Assembly: GCF_958979055.1 (NCBI RefSeq)
Contig: NC_084887.1
Location: 25,541,044-25,605,043 of the forward strand
Origin: Alnus glutinosa
Lineage: Eukaryota > Streptophyta > Magnoliopsida > Fagales > Betulaceae
DNA: 64,000 nucleotides
Reading direction: 5' to 3'
Below are positions 22,450-33,985 of this stretch, in pieces. The notes below the pieces were generated by a model. That model did no database searches, was not told where the DNA came from, and saw only the letters and a list, made by a program, of their open reading frames with translations. Positions within the stretch are counted from its first letter, which is position 1, and every line of letters starts with the position of its first letter. Position numbers and translations under genes: made by a program.

Positions 22450-23302
22450 TTACCTGCATAAACACAAGGATCGGAAGAAGTCAAAAGTAAGAACTGGATC
22501 CTTCTCTTTTCTATTGTACAATTTGTACTTATCATCTATTAATATTTAATTAAAAACAATTAAATAAAAGGAATTAAGCAGATACGCTACGTACCCAAGA
22601 CGAAGTATCTTCTGCTCAGGTTGTGAGTAGGGGGTTTCACCCTCGACCATGATCGGACTGAAGAAATTTCGGGATAATGCATGGATTGCATTCAGCTCTG
22701 GTCCACAAATATTCAAGTTTGTTTGCTGAAGCCTTTCAATTTCTGCTATCTGGAGTGTGGAATGAAATTAATGGATGCATGGAAATGTACGTTTTTGCAT
22801 GAATATATGTGATCTAAGTAGCTAGCATTACCTTTGCTCGAAGACAAAGATTTTCGCTTTCCAGTTGAATCTCCTACAGGAAATTTTAGGACATTATAAG
22901 TAGTCCATAATTAAGCAGTTTGACAAATATATATATAGTACCAAAGAGATGAGTAAAGAGATAGAGAGCAAAATAGGAATTACGAACCCTTTTCTGCAAG
23001 CAGTCAATATCAGCCAGCAACATTTCATTCTGTTGAGTGAAAAAGTAATAGAATCAGACAACTTGACAAGAGAAGGAAAATATAAATTAGACAAGCTAGC
23101 TAGCCATTCTATACAAATCGGTTTCAAAATTTCATTTTTGGAGAAAGAGGGAAAATACAATTAAACATGTTCTATATATGAAAACTTGAGCTTGCCACAT
23201 ATATCATATATACGCATTTAATTAGGGAAAGACAGGGCGTCTTCATAGACTAATTGCAGTCACTATTTCCCAAAGATAGACTACATCTCAACAAAATAAG
23301 AC

Positions 23303-23343
<41 letters not shown>

Positions 23344-26239
23344 TAATAATTAAAATGATCTGTAAATTAATATGTATTCCTCATAAAAATATATAGGGAT
23401 GTTGAAAGAAAAATAAAAGTTTTAGATGTTGGGTACGTAGCTAGGATGAGTTTGCTTTTTGTCAACTTGAGAAAGTTGTGATTTGTCAATTTGATTGAAC
23501 CTATCTAGTCATCTCCTGCGCTATTTCTTTATTTTGCTTCGGATGTCTATCACTTTTTTACCTTCTTTGACCTGATTCTGGAGACGCCTCGTTCAAGCCT
23601 GGTCTCCAGTTGCTTTAGATCCTTGATACTCAGAGAAGTCAGGGCATCACCCATTAAGTGCCTACAAGCAAAGAAGAAAAGTACATATTAAGTATATATT
23701 ATCAGCTCCTACGTACGGAGCCTCCAATATTAATATATATACCTTGATGATCAATTACTGAACTGCATATATAACTGATGCAAACGTGAAATGAAACGTA
23801 ACTGAGCATGTATATTTATTGAAGAGATTTACCCTAATCTGAGTCATTATTTGAGTTGTAGTAAAACAAACTACAGAATGTAACTTCTTATACATTCATA
23901 CAATACAAATGCATGTACTTGTATTTATGGTTGTATGCATGCCAGTATACAGATAGAGACAGGGCCGGCTCAATGGTAAGGCGAATGAGGCCTCCGCTTA
24001 ATGCCACTAGTTTATAAAAGACCTTTTATTTTAAATTTATCCAAAAAAAAATTAAAAAAATGTGAAAGACCTGAAGAAAATAAAATGAGAGGAGGCCGTT
24101 TGACATGCTAGAAGAATAATGAATTTTAACATTTAATATAAAAAATTTATTATTTTAATATCTGAAAACTCTCGATCTTTTTTAACCTTTTTGCTTAATT
24201 AGGCCTTAATTTTCATTGAGCTGCCCGCCCCCAGATAGAGAGGGAGAAAAAGAGAAGTACGTAGCTAATATCATCGCCTAAACTTCATATCTGGAGAGAA
24301 AGAGAGAGAGAGAGAGAGATTAATTTATGGTCGGACAACTTGATTGATTGATATCCATATATATCACTTGCATAACAGGTGAGTTCTATTCAAATCACAG
24401 TGCTGATTGTGGGACAACCACTTTATATTATCACACACTCAAGATCGATTCCATAATCTGTCGTTCTTCCATTCTCACTATTGGTTGTTTTCAGAATGTA
24501 ATATTTTAAAACCTTTTAATTCATGCCATAGAGTTCACAAATGTTCCATGTTGACAAATTACCTACCCAGAAAAAGAGAATCGTCGAAATAGTAATTTGA
24601 TGATTCTTTTGCCATTTGCATGTAGAAACAAGGAATAATGAGATCACCTGTTAGAATTCTGCAGCATTTGTATCTGTTGCCGCAGCTTCGCTGATTCTTG
24701 TTGGTAATACTACATTCATTCAATAACAAAAATTAGTCATGAAGCATTTGTTAGCTTCTATATATACTTTGTATATATAACACGTACATGCGCATGTGCC
24801 TAGTTATATCGAAGGGGCAAAATGTACGTTAAAACAAACTTCAAAATTAGTATGTATATAAGTTTTGTTACACAGAAAATTCTCTCTTCTTCTATCTCTC
24901 AAAATCTTCTTAAGAGCATTTCATTTTCTGTTTTCTATTTCTGTTCGGCTACAGACGATTTTTAGGACGATATATGATTTACTTTATCTGCTAGGAGCTA
25001 GCAGGTAGGAGATGCATGACCAGAAAGGATATAATTGGCCAATTTTTGGATGGATTAGAACTGTATCACACATTACTTGTTGATATGTATGCATGTGCTG
25101 CTACAAAAGACATCCAAAAACCGAATATATTAATATGAATTTGGCATATGTTTTCAGACATGGCAAAAGGCCCTAACTCATTACTCTGAGAAGTGAAAGA
25201 TAAAGTTACAATGAACATATAGAAATGGCTTCCTAGAAGAGAGAGACAGGAAAGGAAAAAAAGCAATGTAGAGAAATGGTTTACCTGAGCATTTATTTCT
25301 TCCATAGAGCTTGTACCTGTGCCGTCGTCCGAGCATGCCTTCTTGTACCTCTCTATAGTAGCTTTTATGCTGCATGCCGCAATAAAATTCTTACAAAGTT
25401 ATGTTCTTGGTGAAGTATTACAGAGAGATACTTCGAAGCTAAGAGAACAGAAGTTAATTTGTTAGAGTATATCCCCTCTGCTAGGGAGAGAACACTTACT
25501 TAGGGAGTTTAATAAGACACATTCCATTTCATGGGTTTATCCTGCATACCAGATGAGCCTAATTAAGAAGTAAATTAAACCACTTCTAGCCCAAAAGCTT
25601 AATCTAATGGGCTAGGGTCTACTTAAGTATATTAACTGCTCTTTTTATTTATACTTTCTCAATGTGGGATACAACACTCACAAGTGCACTTACAACACCC
25701 TCTTCCTTCTCTTTCTCTCTGTTGTGGATTACTGCTCTATCTTTTTTCCTTCCTCTTATCCAACTTGTGTCATTTGGTATCAAAGCTTCACTTAACTCTT
25801 TGGCCATCTTAATTCACTTATTTTTTCTCCTGGAGGTATGAGAAGGTAGAAGATGACTTGGTAAATAAATGATGCATGGGAGAGTTGAGAAATGAAAGCC
25901 TCGATCGACCGAACACATGGTAGAAAAATGGTGGCAGAAATGGAATCTCTCGATGGACCAAGCCTAAAGCTCAATGGACCAAGTTACAGAGACACTGACT
26001 TCAAAAGCCTATTAAAGGTTGAAAAATGAAGGGCAACTTGCATTTTGTTTTCCTTCATTCTGAAAACACTAAGGACTGTTTAAGTGAGTGTAAGAAGTAG
26101 CGAAAATCGATGGTTTTAGCGCAAAAGTGAGGTTCTAGAGCGGAGAGGAAGGAGGTGCACGAAGAGTGAAACTTTAGGGAGATATAATACTCTCACTATC
26201 GTTTTGTCCATAAATTAGTGCACTGCTTGCAGTGTTGTC

Positions 26240-26322
<83 letters not shown>

Positions 26323-29300
26323 TTATGATATAAGTTATACTGACAATAATGAAAGTGTTTGTATTATGATAGAAGTGTTATGAAGGTTTTTGTAAAAAAT
26401 CTAGGGTTTTGATGATAAAGAAATATAATAAAGCTAAGGGTTGCATGGTGTTGAGAAGTGATGCTTGAATGTGTCGTTGTGCTACCAAATTCAGTTAGAA
26501 TGATTTTTTTTTTTTTTTTTTTGGTAAATGGAGGTTTTGATAAAACTAGGGTTTTGTTCAAAGCTTTAAAATTTGGAGATTTTGGACAATTTCAATCGGT
26601 TGTGTTCATAGTATATATGTAGTAGATGATGTTTAAGCGCTAGTTGGAGTGAAAAGTCGTAAAAAGGTGTTGTTTTGGGTTGTTTTCAAAAAATGGAAAC
26701 ACTGCCAGAACCCCCTCAGTCGTTCGAGTACTGTGCTTGATCAACTGAGCTTGAGACAAAAACTTCCCGAAAGTCTTGGTCGATGATCGACCGAACCTTG
26801 GTAGTGTTGTATAAATGAGATTTTTATAGGTTTGGAAGGAAAAGTACGATTTTATAAATGAGAAAAGTTCTGAGAAAATAATTTAACATGATCCCAATAC
26901 GTTGAGTGGAGGGTTAAACACTTAACAACCTAGTAGTTAAGTGGAAGAATACGCTTGACAATTCCAAAGTTAAGTGAGGGCGAAACGCTTAACAAAATTT
27001 TGTATGAAAGAAAAGTTGTAGTGCCGCGTAGAATAAGAGTTTATTCCACATCTCGACTTTAATATATATTGAAGTTTGGGGTGTTACAAGTTCGATGTAA
27101 ACCCTTTACCACTTACGGAAAACCATTGATAGGGAGGTTATATTGTGATTCCAACACCATATATATATGAAGATCAACTTAGTAACTAGAATTTCATGAT
27201 CACCTCAACCCGTAGAGTTTCTTGAGTGGTTAGTGTCTTTGAGAAATTTTATGACCACAAGGAGATACCGAGAGTTAACGTGTGAAGTTAGTGAGAAAAT
27301 AAGGTATATGCTTCAGCGTGCATATATGGTACGATAAATTTCAAGAACTGAGACTTCGCAAAGGGAAGTCTAAGATTTGCAAGAAACTTATGCCTAGGCT
27401 AGCTTAAAGAGAAACTTCTAGTGGAATTTGCTTAAATGCTTTTTTCTCAATTCAACAATTTGCCAGGATTCTCGGAAGTAAATTATTGAAGAATTTTACA
27501 AGCTCATGACTCAATTAATGACATCCAAGAAGCCAAAGAACAACTTATTACAAGGTATCTTGGTTGGTTAAAAGTGACAATTCGTGATAAAGTTGAAATG
27601 TGTTGGTTATGGAGGGTAATGATGCTTATTAACTAGTCTTGAAAATTGAGGTTAAAGTTTATGGTAATAGTACAAAGAAATTTGTGGAGATTCATAGTCT
27701 TTATCCATCTTTCGAAGGTGACTTTTCACTTAGCAGATAACTTTGAGCTCATAAGTGTGATTGAAAATTTCATAAAGTTAGCTTTTACTACTCGCATTAG
27801 AAATCAACCTAGTTGCTTCGACAATTCCAATTCTTGTTTCAAGTACGTACAAGTTGATGATTGTTACAATGTATGTCCAAAGTGTTAAGGATAGTGCCCT
27901 AAAACTCAATTTTGTATGACATTATTATTGATAAAATTGTTTATTTTCTGAGAATAACTAGAACATCAGGCATTGCATATTTATTAGATAATATAGTTCA
28001 CAAGTTACATTGTATATGGTTTAAGTGTGTTGGTTAGATTAACATACATAAGATCTAAATCATGATCCCTTAATGTCTTATAAATCCTCGTTCGTAGTCG
28101 ATGATAGAGTTTGGCATTTCATTTGATAAGACTATAACCTATAAATCATGATAATCTATCTTGATAATGGAAGTAAGGACTTTTGATTAATATGTTGATG
28201 TATTTGGAGGGGTCATATGCAATTATAAGAAGTCAATGGAGTACTTGTATAATTAAATAACTCATAGAGTACAATTACAACTTTTTAATGGAATAAATTG
28301 TAATTAATGATAACTTAAAACAAATCATAAGATCACACGTGCTCTAAGCCCATTGAAGCTAGGTTTTATTTTTTCATATGGTCCTTCCTCAAGCTTGATT
28401 CTCCATGATTTGATTTGATTTATTTCCTATTATTCTCCTTGTAAAATGCTATTAATACCTTTCCATAATAGTTTGTATTTCTCTTCTTTTTTTAAACACA
28501 TGTAAATGTATGAAGCATTATGGTGGAATAAAGAAAGTATTCTTCTTCTTCTTTTTCTTCCAATTGGAAAATCACTTTTTGATTTGAGATGGCTGCTTAA
28601 GGAGGTAAATACTACTGTAATTGCATTGATTCTTAAGGTTTCAAATCCCACTAATTTGAAGGATTTTAGATATATTTCATGGTGTAATATAATTTACAAG
28701 TGCAATACTAAGTTAATCGCCAACAAAGCATTTTTTCTATTTGAGAACTTTACAAATCTACAATTCTTTTGGGGAAAAATACATTTAACCCTCCTCAAAA
28801 GTTTGCCAATTTTTTCACTTTTGCCTCCGATATTTAAAAAGTGGCAATGTACTCCAATAAAGTTTTTAAAATTTTCAATGTAAGCACTCCGATAGCCATT
28901 TCTGCTTTCTTTGACAAAAAATGGCTCACGTGTGCCACACGTGCATTTTTTTGGTACAAAATTTTAAAATTGCCCCATATACACTTGTTAATTCCCAAAA
29001 TGACATCATTAAAAAAATAAAAAAATAAAAAATAAAAAAAAAATCTTTCTTTTTTTCTTTTTCTTATTTGTTGTTTTGTTTTTTTTTTTTAAAAGTAGGG
29101 GTATTTAGGTCTTTTCAATAATTTTTGTTAAAGAAGATAGAAATAATTAATGAAGTGCTTACATTGAAAATTTCAAAAACTTTGTTGGAGTACATTACTG
29201 ACTTTTTAAACATTAGAGGCAAAAGTGAAAAAATGGTTAAACTTTGAGGGGATAAAATATATTTTTCTCTTTTTTTTTGGTAAGTAAGTTGTAGATTTGT

Positions 29301-32300
29301 AAAGTTCTTTCACTTAATTTTTTTTTTCTCTATTTTAAAAATTAGAATTTGGAAAACATTCACACTACATCCACCAACCTTTTCTATATATCTCAATTAT
29401 AAGATAGGGTGTACACTACCTACATATATGAGTGTATGTGCATGTATATGTGTGTATGTGATGTACGTGCTGTGTAGGTGTTTTCATGTCTCCACCAAGT
29501 ATTCTTGTTGCCATGGGACACTATTCTCTCTTTCAAAGGAGGTAAAGATTTCTTTTATTGATTTGAAAATTACAAAAAAAAAAAAAAAAAAAAATCTTTG
29601 GTCAAAAGCAATTTGTCTTTTATATTGGGTTTTTAAAAGTACGACAGTAAGGAGCACAAATACACAGTCACAAAAATAATTAAGCTCTTCATATAAAATG
29701 TGTTAAAAAAAAAAAAACAGAAATAGATATCCTTTGTCTAATAATGCGATCTAGCTATTTAATTAGTTGTTATGGAATTGGGTTGTTTGGGTTAATTGCT
29801 AGGATGCAGCCGCGATATTGATGTAGGGCATTTTGCATGGCAAGTTCTCCTTCTATATATACCAGTTTTTTTAATGAATTCTTATTCATCCAAAAAAAAA
29901 AAAACTATTTTAAACCCGGAAAGGAGGCAATTCGTGGCTGTCCGTGGGACATTCCGGCCGGCCGGTGTGAGTGTAAAAGACGTGAGAAACCAAACTTCAA
30001 AGGAACTTCAACTAGGAATCAAGCAATTAGTAATGGATGCTGGTGGCATGACACGTACGTAGGTGGAGCAAGATTAAATGATGTGACCTGAAGATTGATA
30101 GAAAACAGCTTATGCCTAGGGCCACATGCACTTTCAATCCTCGTATAATCACAGGGAACATAAAATTTTGACTTTGTACTGATGTCTTCTTTTATTTGAA
30201 GGTAAAAGGACCAAAGACTCTTTAAAGTCTTCAATCTTTCATGGATGGGGCAAAACAAATAAAAGATATGTCTTGCATGCTTTTAACTAAAGGGGAAAAA
30301 AAATATCGGGCGTGGAGCCTTGCAGCTTTTAAAGCTAGAATCGGTAAAAGATGTCGAAAGAAACTCAGATCCTGGAAAGGAGGAGGAGCATCAGAAGCAG
30401 CCTTTTCTGTATTCTATGCTAAGAGACTAAAGATTCTTAATTATATATTAATTGTAACACTAAAAAGGAAGGTAAAGGACGGAGAAAGACTGGTTTACAA
30501 ACAAGTATATATAACTCAGAAAAAGAAGTATATACATGCAGTATATATGCCATATATGGTGCAAGAGAGCTTTTAAAGCTGAGTCCCTTGATTTGTTTAT
30601 TTTCTTGCAACGAGGCCAGTCGATTCTATCAACGAACTGTGTGATCAGTTTGTTTTTCATGCTTTTTGTACTGAACTCTCTTCTTCTTATTATTAATTAT
30701 TTTGTTTTTTCATTCTTTTGTACTGAAATCACTTATTATTGACCTTTTAGAAACCAAATAATTTTATTATGGGAACTTAGGGCACCGATCTATGAGGGTC
30801 CAGAAGGTGATTTGATGTTCAGATGGAGACTCATCAATGCCCCCAGAAAGTCAAAAAACCAAAGAGAGACTTCAAGAACCACTACAGCGGCAAAAAAGTA
30901 GTGGGTAAACCCTAACGTGCTTGTCTCCACGCGCCAACGTTGAGAAATAAAAACCCTAGAACTTAATGTTTCACTTTTTTGCATCAGAAGAGATAGCTAG
31001 AGCGCATGAGTTGACAAAAAAGAGCGAAAAATTCATTGAAACTTGAACACCTTGCATAGTGAAGAATACCCAACAAAAGGATAGTTTTCAGGCTATTGGC
31101 TGTCATTCAATAAATAAAAGAAGAGATAGGAAGAGTTGAAAGCTAATAGTGGAAGTATAGAAGACCATAAAAACTGAGATATGCAAACAATGGGAGAGGA
31201 AAGGATCAGAACTTCTGGAGGTCACTCTTTTATTACATGACTGCTAGATTCTCATAGATTACAGCAGTCATAAGTGAAATCAAAGAAGTACTGCGCAAGG
31301 ATTTGTTTCTTTTATATATATATATATATATATGCATGCACAGACTGCGTATGTGCATAAGTTTCATTAATCTTGTATATGTCTTTCTCCAATATGTTTT
31401 GTTAGCGAAACTCATTGGTTTTTGTGTAACTCACTCTAATCCATTTTTATGAGTATATTTAATGTAATAGATCTATAATTCATGCTAGATTAATGTTTTT
31501 TTTTTTGGCTGAATAGATTAATGTTACCATAACAATTGTAAGATTTTGAACATAGGGATTTTTAATGATATGAATTAGATGATTACAATGATCAACTCGT
31601 CTATACAGGATCCACGTAGAGTAAAAAGAGAAAATGACAAAGAAACAATTCAACTTTTAAAATTCGACGCTTCACAAATGATCTTAATTACCTTACTAAA
31701 TCCGGGAGAATCAAATCATACCAGTCTAATCTCTAGTTACTAAGATATATATGATGCGCTGACAATGATCTAGTAATCGCACCTCATATATTATTCTATC
31801 ATATCCTCTCAAATTAATACATAGTAATTTACAAATCTAATATTTGTTTGCTTTAGTGAATTAATTACTAGCCGCAAATTACAAGTTGTTGCATAACTTA
31901 AAGAGAATTAAGGAAAGACAATAAGATCTCACTACTGGCATGGGAATAAAAAAGGATTTAATAACTTAAAGAGAAGGAAAGACAATAGGATCTAACTATT
32001 GTAAAACTAGCTCTTAAAGATGGGCAAAATGATTGAAAAGATAAAGGAGATCCAATATAGTGACATGAGAGAGCCAAAACTCAAAGAATTGTCTGTGGAG
32101 CCAAAAATTAGTTTTGGAGCCACTTCATAAGGAAATGATAATTTTGTTTAAAGGACTTGATAAGAAATTAGTTTCGAGGGCCAGAAATAAAGAAGTTTTT
32201 TTAAAAAAATATATTAAAAAATTGGGGGATGACCTCCCCAAAGCATAACCTAGGTCCATCCTTGGTTTGACTGTGAAAATCTATCTCTTGTGGAGGAAAA

Positions 32301-33111
32301 ATAGCCCTTGCAAAGTTCTGATTTTTAGGAAGCAGCAAAAACATTTGCAGAAAGCATTGGCATTCCCCCATCTGGCCTCTCCCAAAAGACTCATGATCAG
32401 CATTTTAATCAAAAATAAATTTGGCAGCTGGAAAAGCTTTCTGTAAGCTAATAGAAGTCAGAGTGTACTTATTGTATGATTTCCTGTCCGATTTAGGAAA
32501 GGAAAAGGTCATATCAATGACAGATTGCACAGTAATAATCTCGTAGCTAAGTAAGATATAAACAGCCTCTGACTCCTCTTCATCAACAAAACCAAAGCTG
32601 ACAGACAGCTAACGTAAGTTGATATTTACATATATACTTAGAGGATGTTCTTCCCTACCTCGATCACTGTCTCTTTTTAGATCATGACTTACCTCAGAAA
32701 AAGAATATATATATAACTTGGATTTTATGTATTTTATACTAATTTTTATACTAATAGATCCCAATAAATATAAAAGCATGAAAGATCTACCTCACTATCA
32801 AAGAAAAAATAATTAAACATATATACACGCATATATGAATGAACGAACAAGGAAATCCAAGGAAGAAAAACTAAATTAGCAATAATGAATTAAAGAAATA
32901 AAAATAAAAAGATGGACAGGTAAATTTACTTGTTGTTGGAGTACTCATAAAGGCGTCCTCGAGTGGAGAAGACGATAAGTGCTACTTCTGCATCACAGAG
33001 GACTGATAATTCATAAGCTTTCTTCAAGAGTCCATTTCTTCGCTTGCAGAAGGTGACTTGACGATTGGTTGTGTTCTCGATCCTCTTGATCTCAATTTTT
33101 CCTCTTCCCAT
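22450..33111 (-). CDS. AGL11: AGL11/SEEDSTICK-type (D-class) MADS-box transcription factor
   Basis: Eight coding exons on the - strand: 33,111-32,930, 25,369-25,285, 24,709-24,648, 23,661-23,562, 23,029-22,988, 22,873-22,832, 22,749-22,595 and 22,453-22,450. Together they give exactly 672 nt, or 223 residues. Residues 1-60 are the MADS domain ([33 protein letters not shown]). The I region reads [17 protein letters not shown] and the K box starts [14 protein letters not shown]. The C-terminus carries AG motif I ([13 protein letters not shown]) and AG motif II ([12 protein letters not shown]). NNNI, KKACSD and the ILxLG end place it with STK/AGL11 rather than AG or SHP. Exon sizes, including two 42-nt exons, fit the AG subfamily. 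The start is the MGRGK methionine; upstream in-frame codons are intronic. It binds CArG boxes and specifies ovule, funiculus and seed-coat identity. Intron 1 is 7,560 bp. Confidence 0.97.
23960..24233. mobile_element. hAT-type MITE in STK intron 3 (274 bp)
   Basis: The left end CAGGGCCGGCTCAATG is mirrored on the right by cattgagctgcccgccccca. The flanks gatagaga and gatagagg form a near-perfect 8-bp target duplication. It lies between STK exons 3 and 4 and does not touch the splice sites. Confidence 0.7.
25460..25772 (+). mobile_element. LTR-retrotransposon LTR relic in STK intron 1
   Basis: Sequence starting tgttagagtatatcccc and ending ...tgtgtca is followed two bases later by tggtatcaaagc, which matches the initiator-Met tRNA primer-binding site. 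A tttatttatac TATA-like word lies inside. No second LTR is visible downstream, so the element is truncated. It begins 90 bp outside STK exon 2, on the opposite strand to STK. Confidence 0.6.
26244..26318. repeat. (CT)n microsatellite in STK intron 1
   Basis: A 75-bp uninterrupted CT run, which reads as GA on the STK strand, where GA-rich motifs are known binding sites of BASIC PENTACYSTEINE proteins. Confidence 0.95.
27475..27665 (+). mobile_element. Ty3/gypsy gag fragment
   Basis: With two small frame changes the + strand reads EEFYKLMTQ then [18 protein letters not shown], followed by VTIRDKVEM. This is the conserved core of plant Ty3/gypsy capsid (Retrotrans_gag). Stops and a frameshift make it dead. 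It may belong to the same element as the LTR at 25,460. Confidence 0.65.
28555..28735 (+). mobile_element. LINE reverse transcriptase fragment
   Basis: The frame reads [20 protein letters not shown], then [23 protein letters not shown]. This matches the plant LINE RT block (usually KEVNxTxIALIPKxxxP...DFRPISxCNxxYKxIxKxLANR). It ends at the boundary of the inverted-repeat element at 28,745. It is a truncated relic in STK intron 1, oriented opposite to STK. Confidence 0.8.
28745..29308. mobile_element. Long inverted-repeat (foldback-type) element in STK intron 1
   Basis: The outer arms are agaactttacaaatctacaa (28,745-28,764) and its exact reverse complement at 29,289-29,308. Inside them another inverted block of about 120 bp continues: aaaaatacatttaacc, ttttttcacttttgcctc, ttttcaatgtaagcact, mirrored on the right with moderate divergence. 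The loop holds cacgtgtgccacacgtg. No coding sequence is present. Confidence 0.8.
30550..30559. promoter_or_regulatory. CArG box CCATATATGG in STK intron 1
   Basis: A perfect palindromic CC(A/T)6GG site, the consensus for MADS-domain dimers, lies 2.4 kb inside the large intron from exon 1. Large introns of AG-subfamily genes are known regulatory regions. Function here is inferred from sequence and position only. Confidence 0.5.
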
Positions 33112-33130
33112 CTTCCGATTCTTCAAGCAA

Positions 33131-33946
33131 CTGCACAATCTGATAGGCATGTAATGATATATGTTCTTTTTTATTTGGAAAAACATTTTATTAATTAATA
33201 TATATTGAACTTGAAGTATATATACGAAAATATTATACAAGATCATATTCATATAGTCCTCGATCTTTTCATGTGATATTGTGAAAGAAAGAAAAAATAA
33301 TAAGATTATGCCTAGAATAAAATAGTGGGATTTCAGTTGTAATAATTAAGCTGAAAATTATTAGCATTCAAAAAAATCACATGAGAGCTGAGGCAGTGGT
33401 CTACTTTCCAAACTAATCTTTTTGGGGAAAAACATTTCAAAACCCAAACAATGGAAAAGATAGAAATTAAGTAAGCTGAGGAAACACTGAAAGATGAAGT
33501 TATATATATACACAACTACTTGATCCCACACAAAATCATCATGACTTGTAGAAAACAATTAGAAATAATGTATGTAAAAGAAAAAAAGAAGAGTAACAAT
33601 AATTAATTAAGCAAAATTGGAAATGGGTACTGAATAGAGCATGGTATAAATGGGAAGGTGATCATTAGCTTGATCAAGTAATTAATTAAGGAAATTAAAG
33701 AAAATTCTATTTTCATATCTAAATTAAGCACGCGGCCGGGTTCATATATCTCTCTTAGAAGAGAGAGAGAGAGCTATGAAGAAAACATTTGCTTAAAGGA
33801 ACAAGCAACAGACCTGGCTTTGGGTGCCCCTCCGGCTAACTTCAGCTTTCGGGAAGTTTTCTAATCCCAAAGAAATCAAAGTTCACAGCCTACTACCACT
33901 TCTTCTGCCTATTTATATATAGATCTTTCTTTCTTTTTCAACCAGT

Positions 33947-33981
<35 letters not shown>

Positions 33982-33985
33982 TATA
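33131..33985 (-). promoter_or_regulatory. STK core promoter, 5'UTR exon and leader intron
   Basis: On the - strand a GA/CT dinucleotide tract (33,949-33,978) precedes a TATA box (TATATAAAT, 33,911-33,920), giving an expected start near 33,880. A leader exon then ends CAAAGCCAG at 33,814, followed by GTCTGTTG. A 683-bp leader intron runs to the acceptor GTGCAG at 33,131, and the ATG is at 33,111. A 5'UTR intron and GA-rich BPC-binding motifs are known for Arabidopsis STK, so this layout matches the ortholog. A second GA run (33,757-33,774) lies in the leader intron. Confidence 0.7.

Noticed and set aside
33112-33252. In-frame N-terminal extension upstream of the MADS domain
   Set aside because: The frame continues upstream of MGRGK but contains the acceptor GTGCAG at 33,131. 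The MADS domain starts at the Met in this family, so the extension is leader-intron and 5'UTR sequence.
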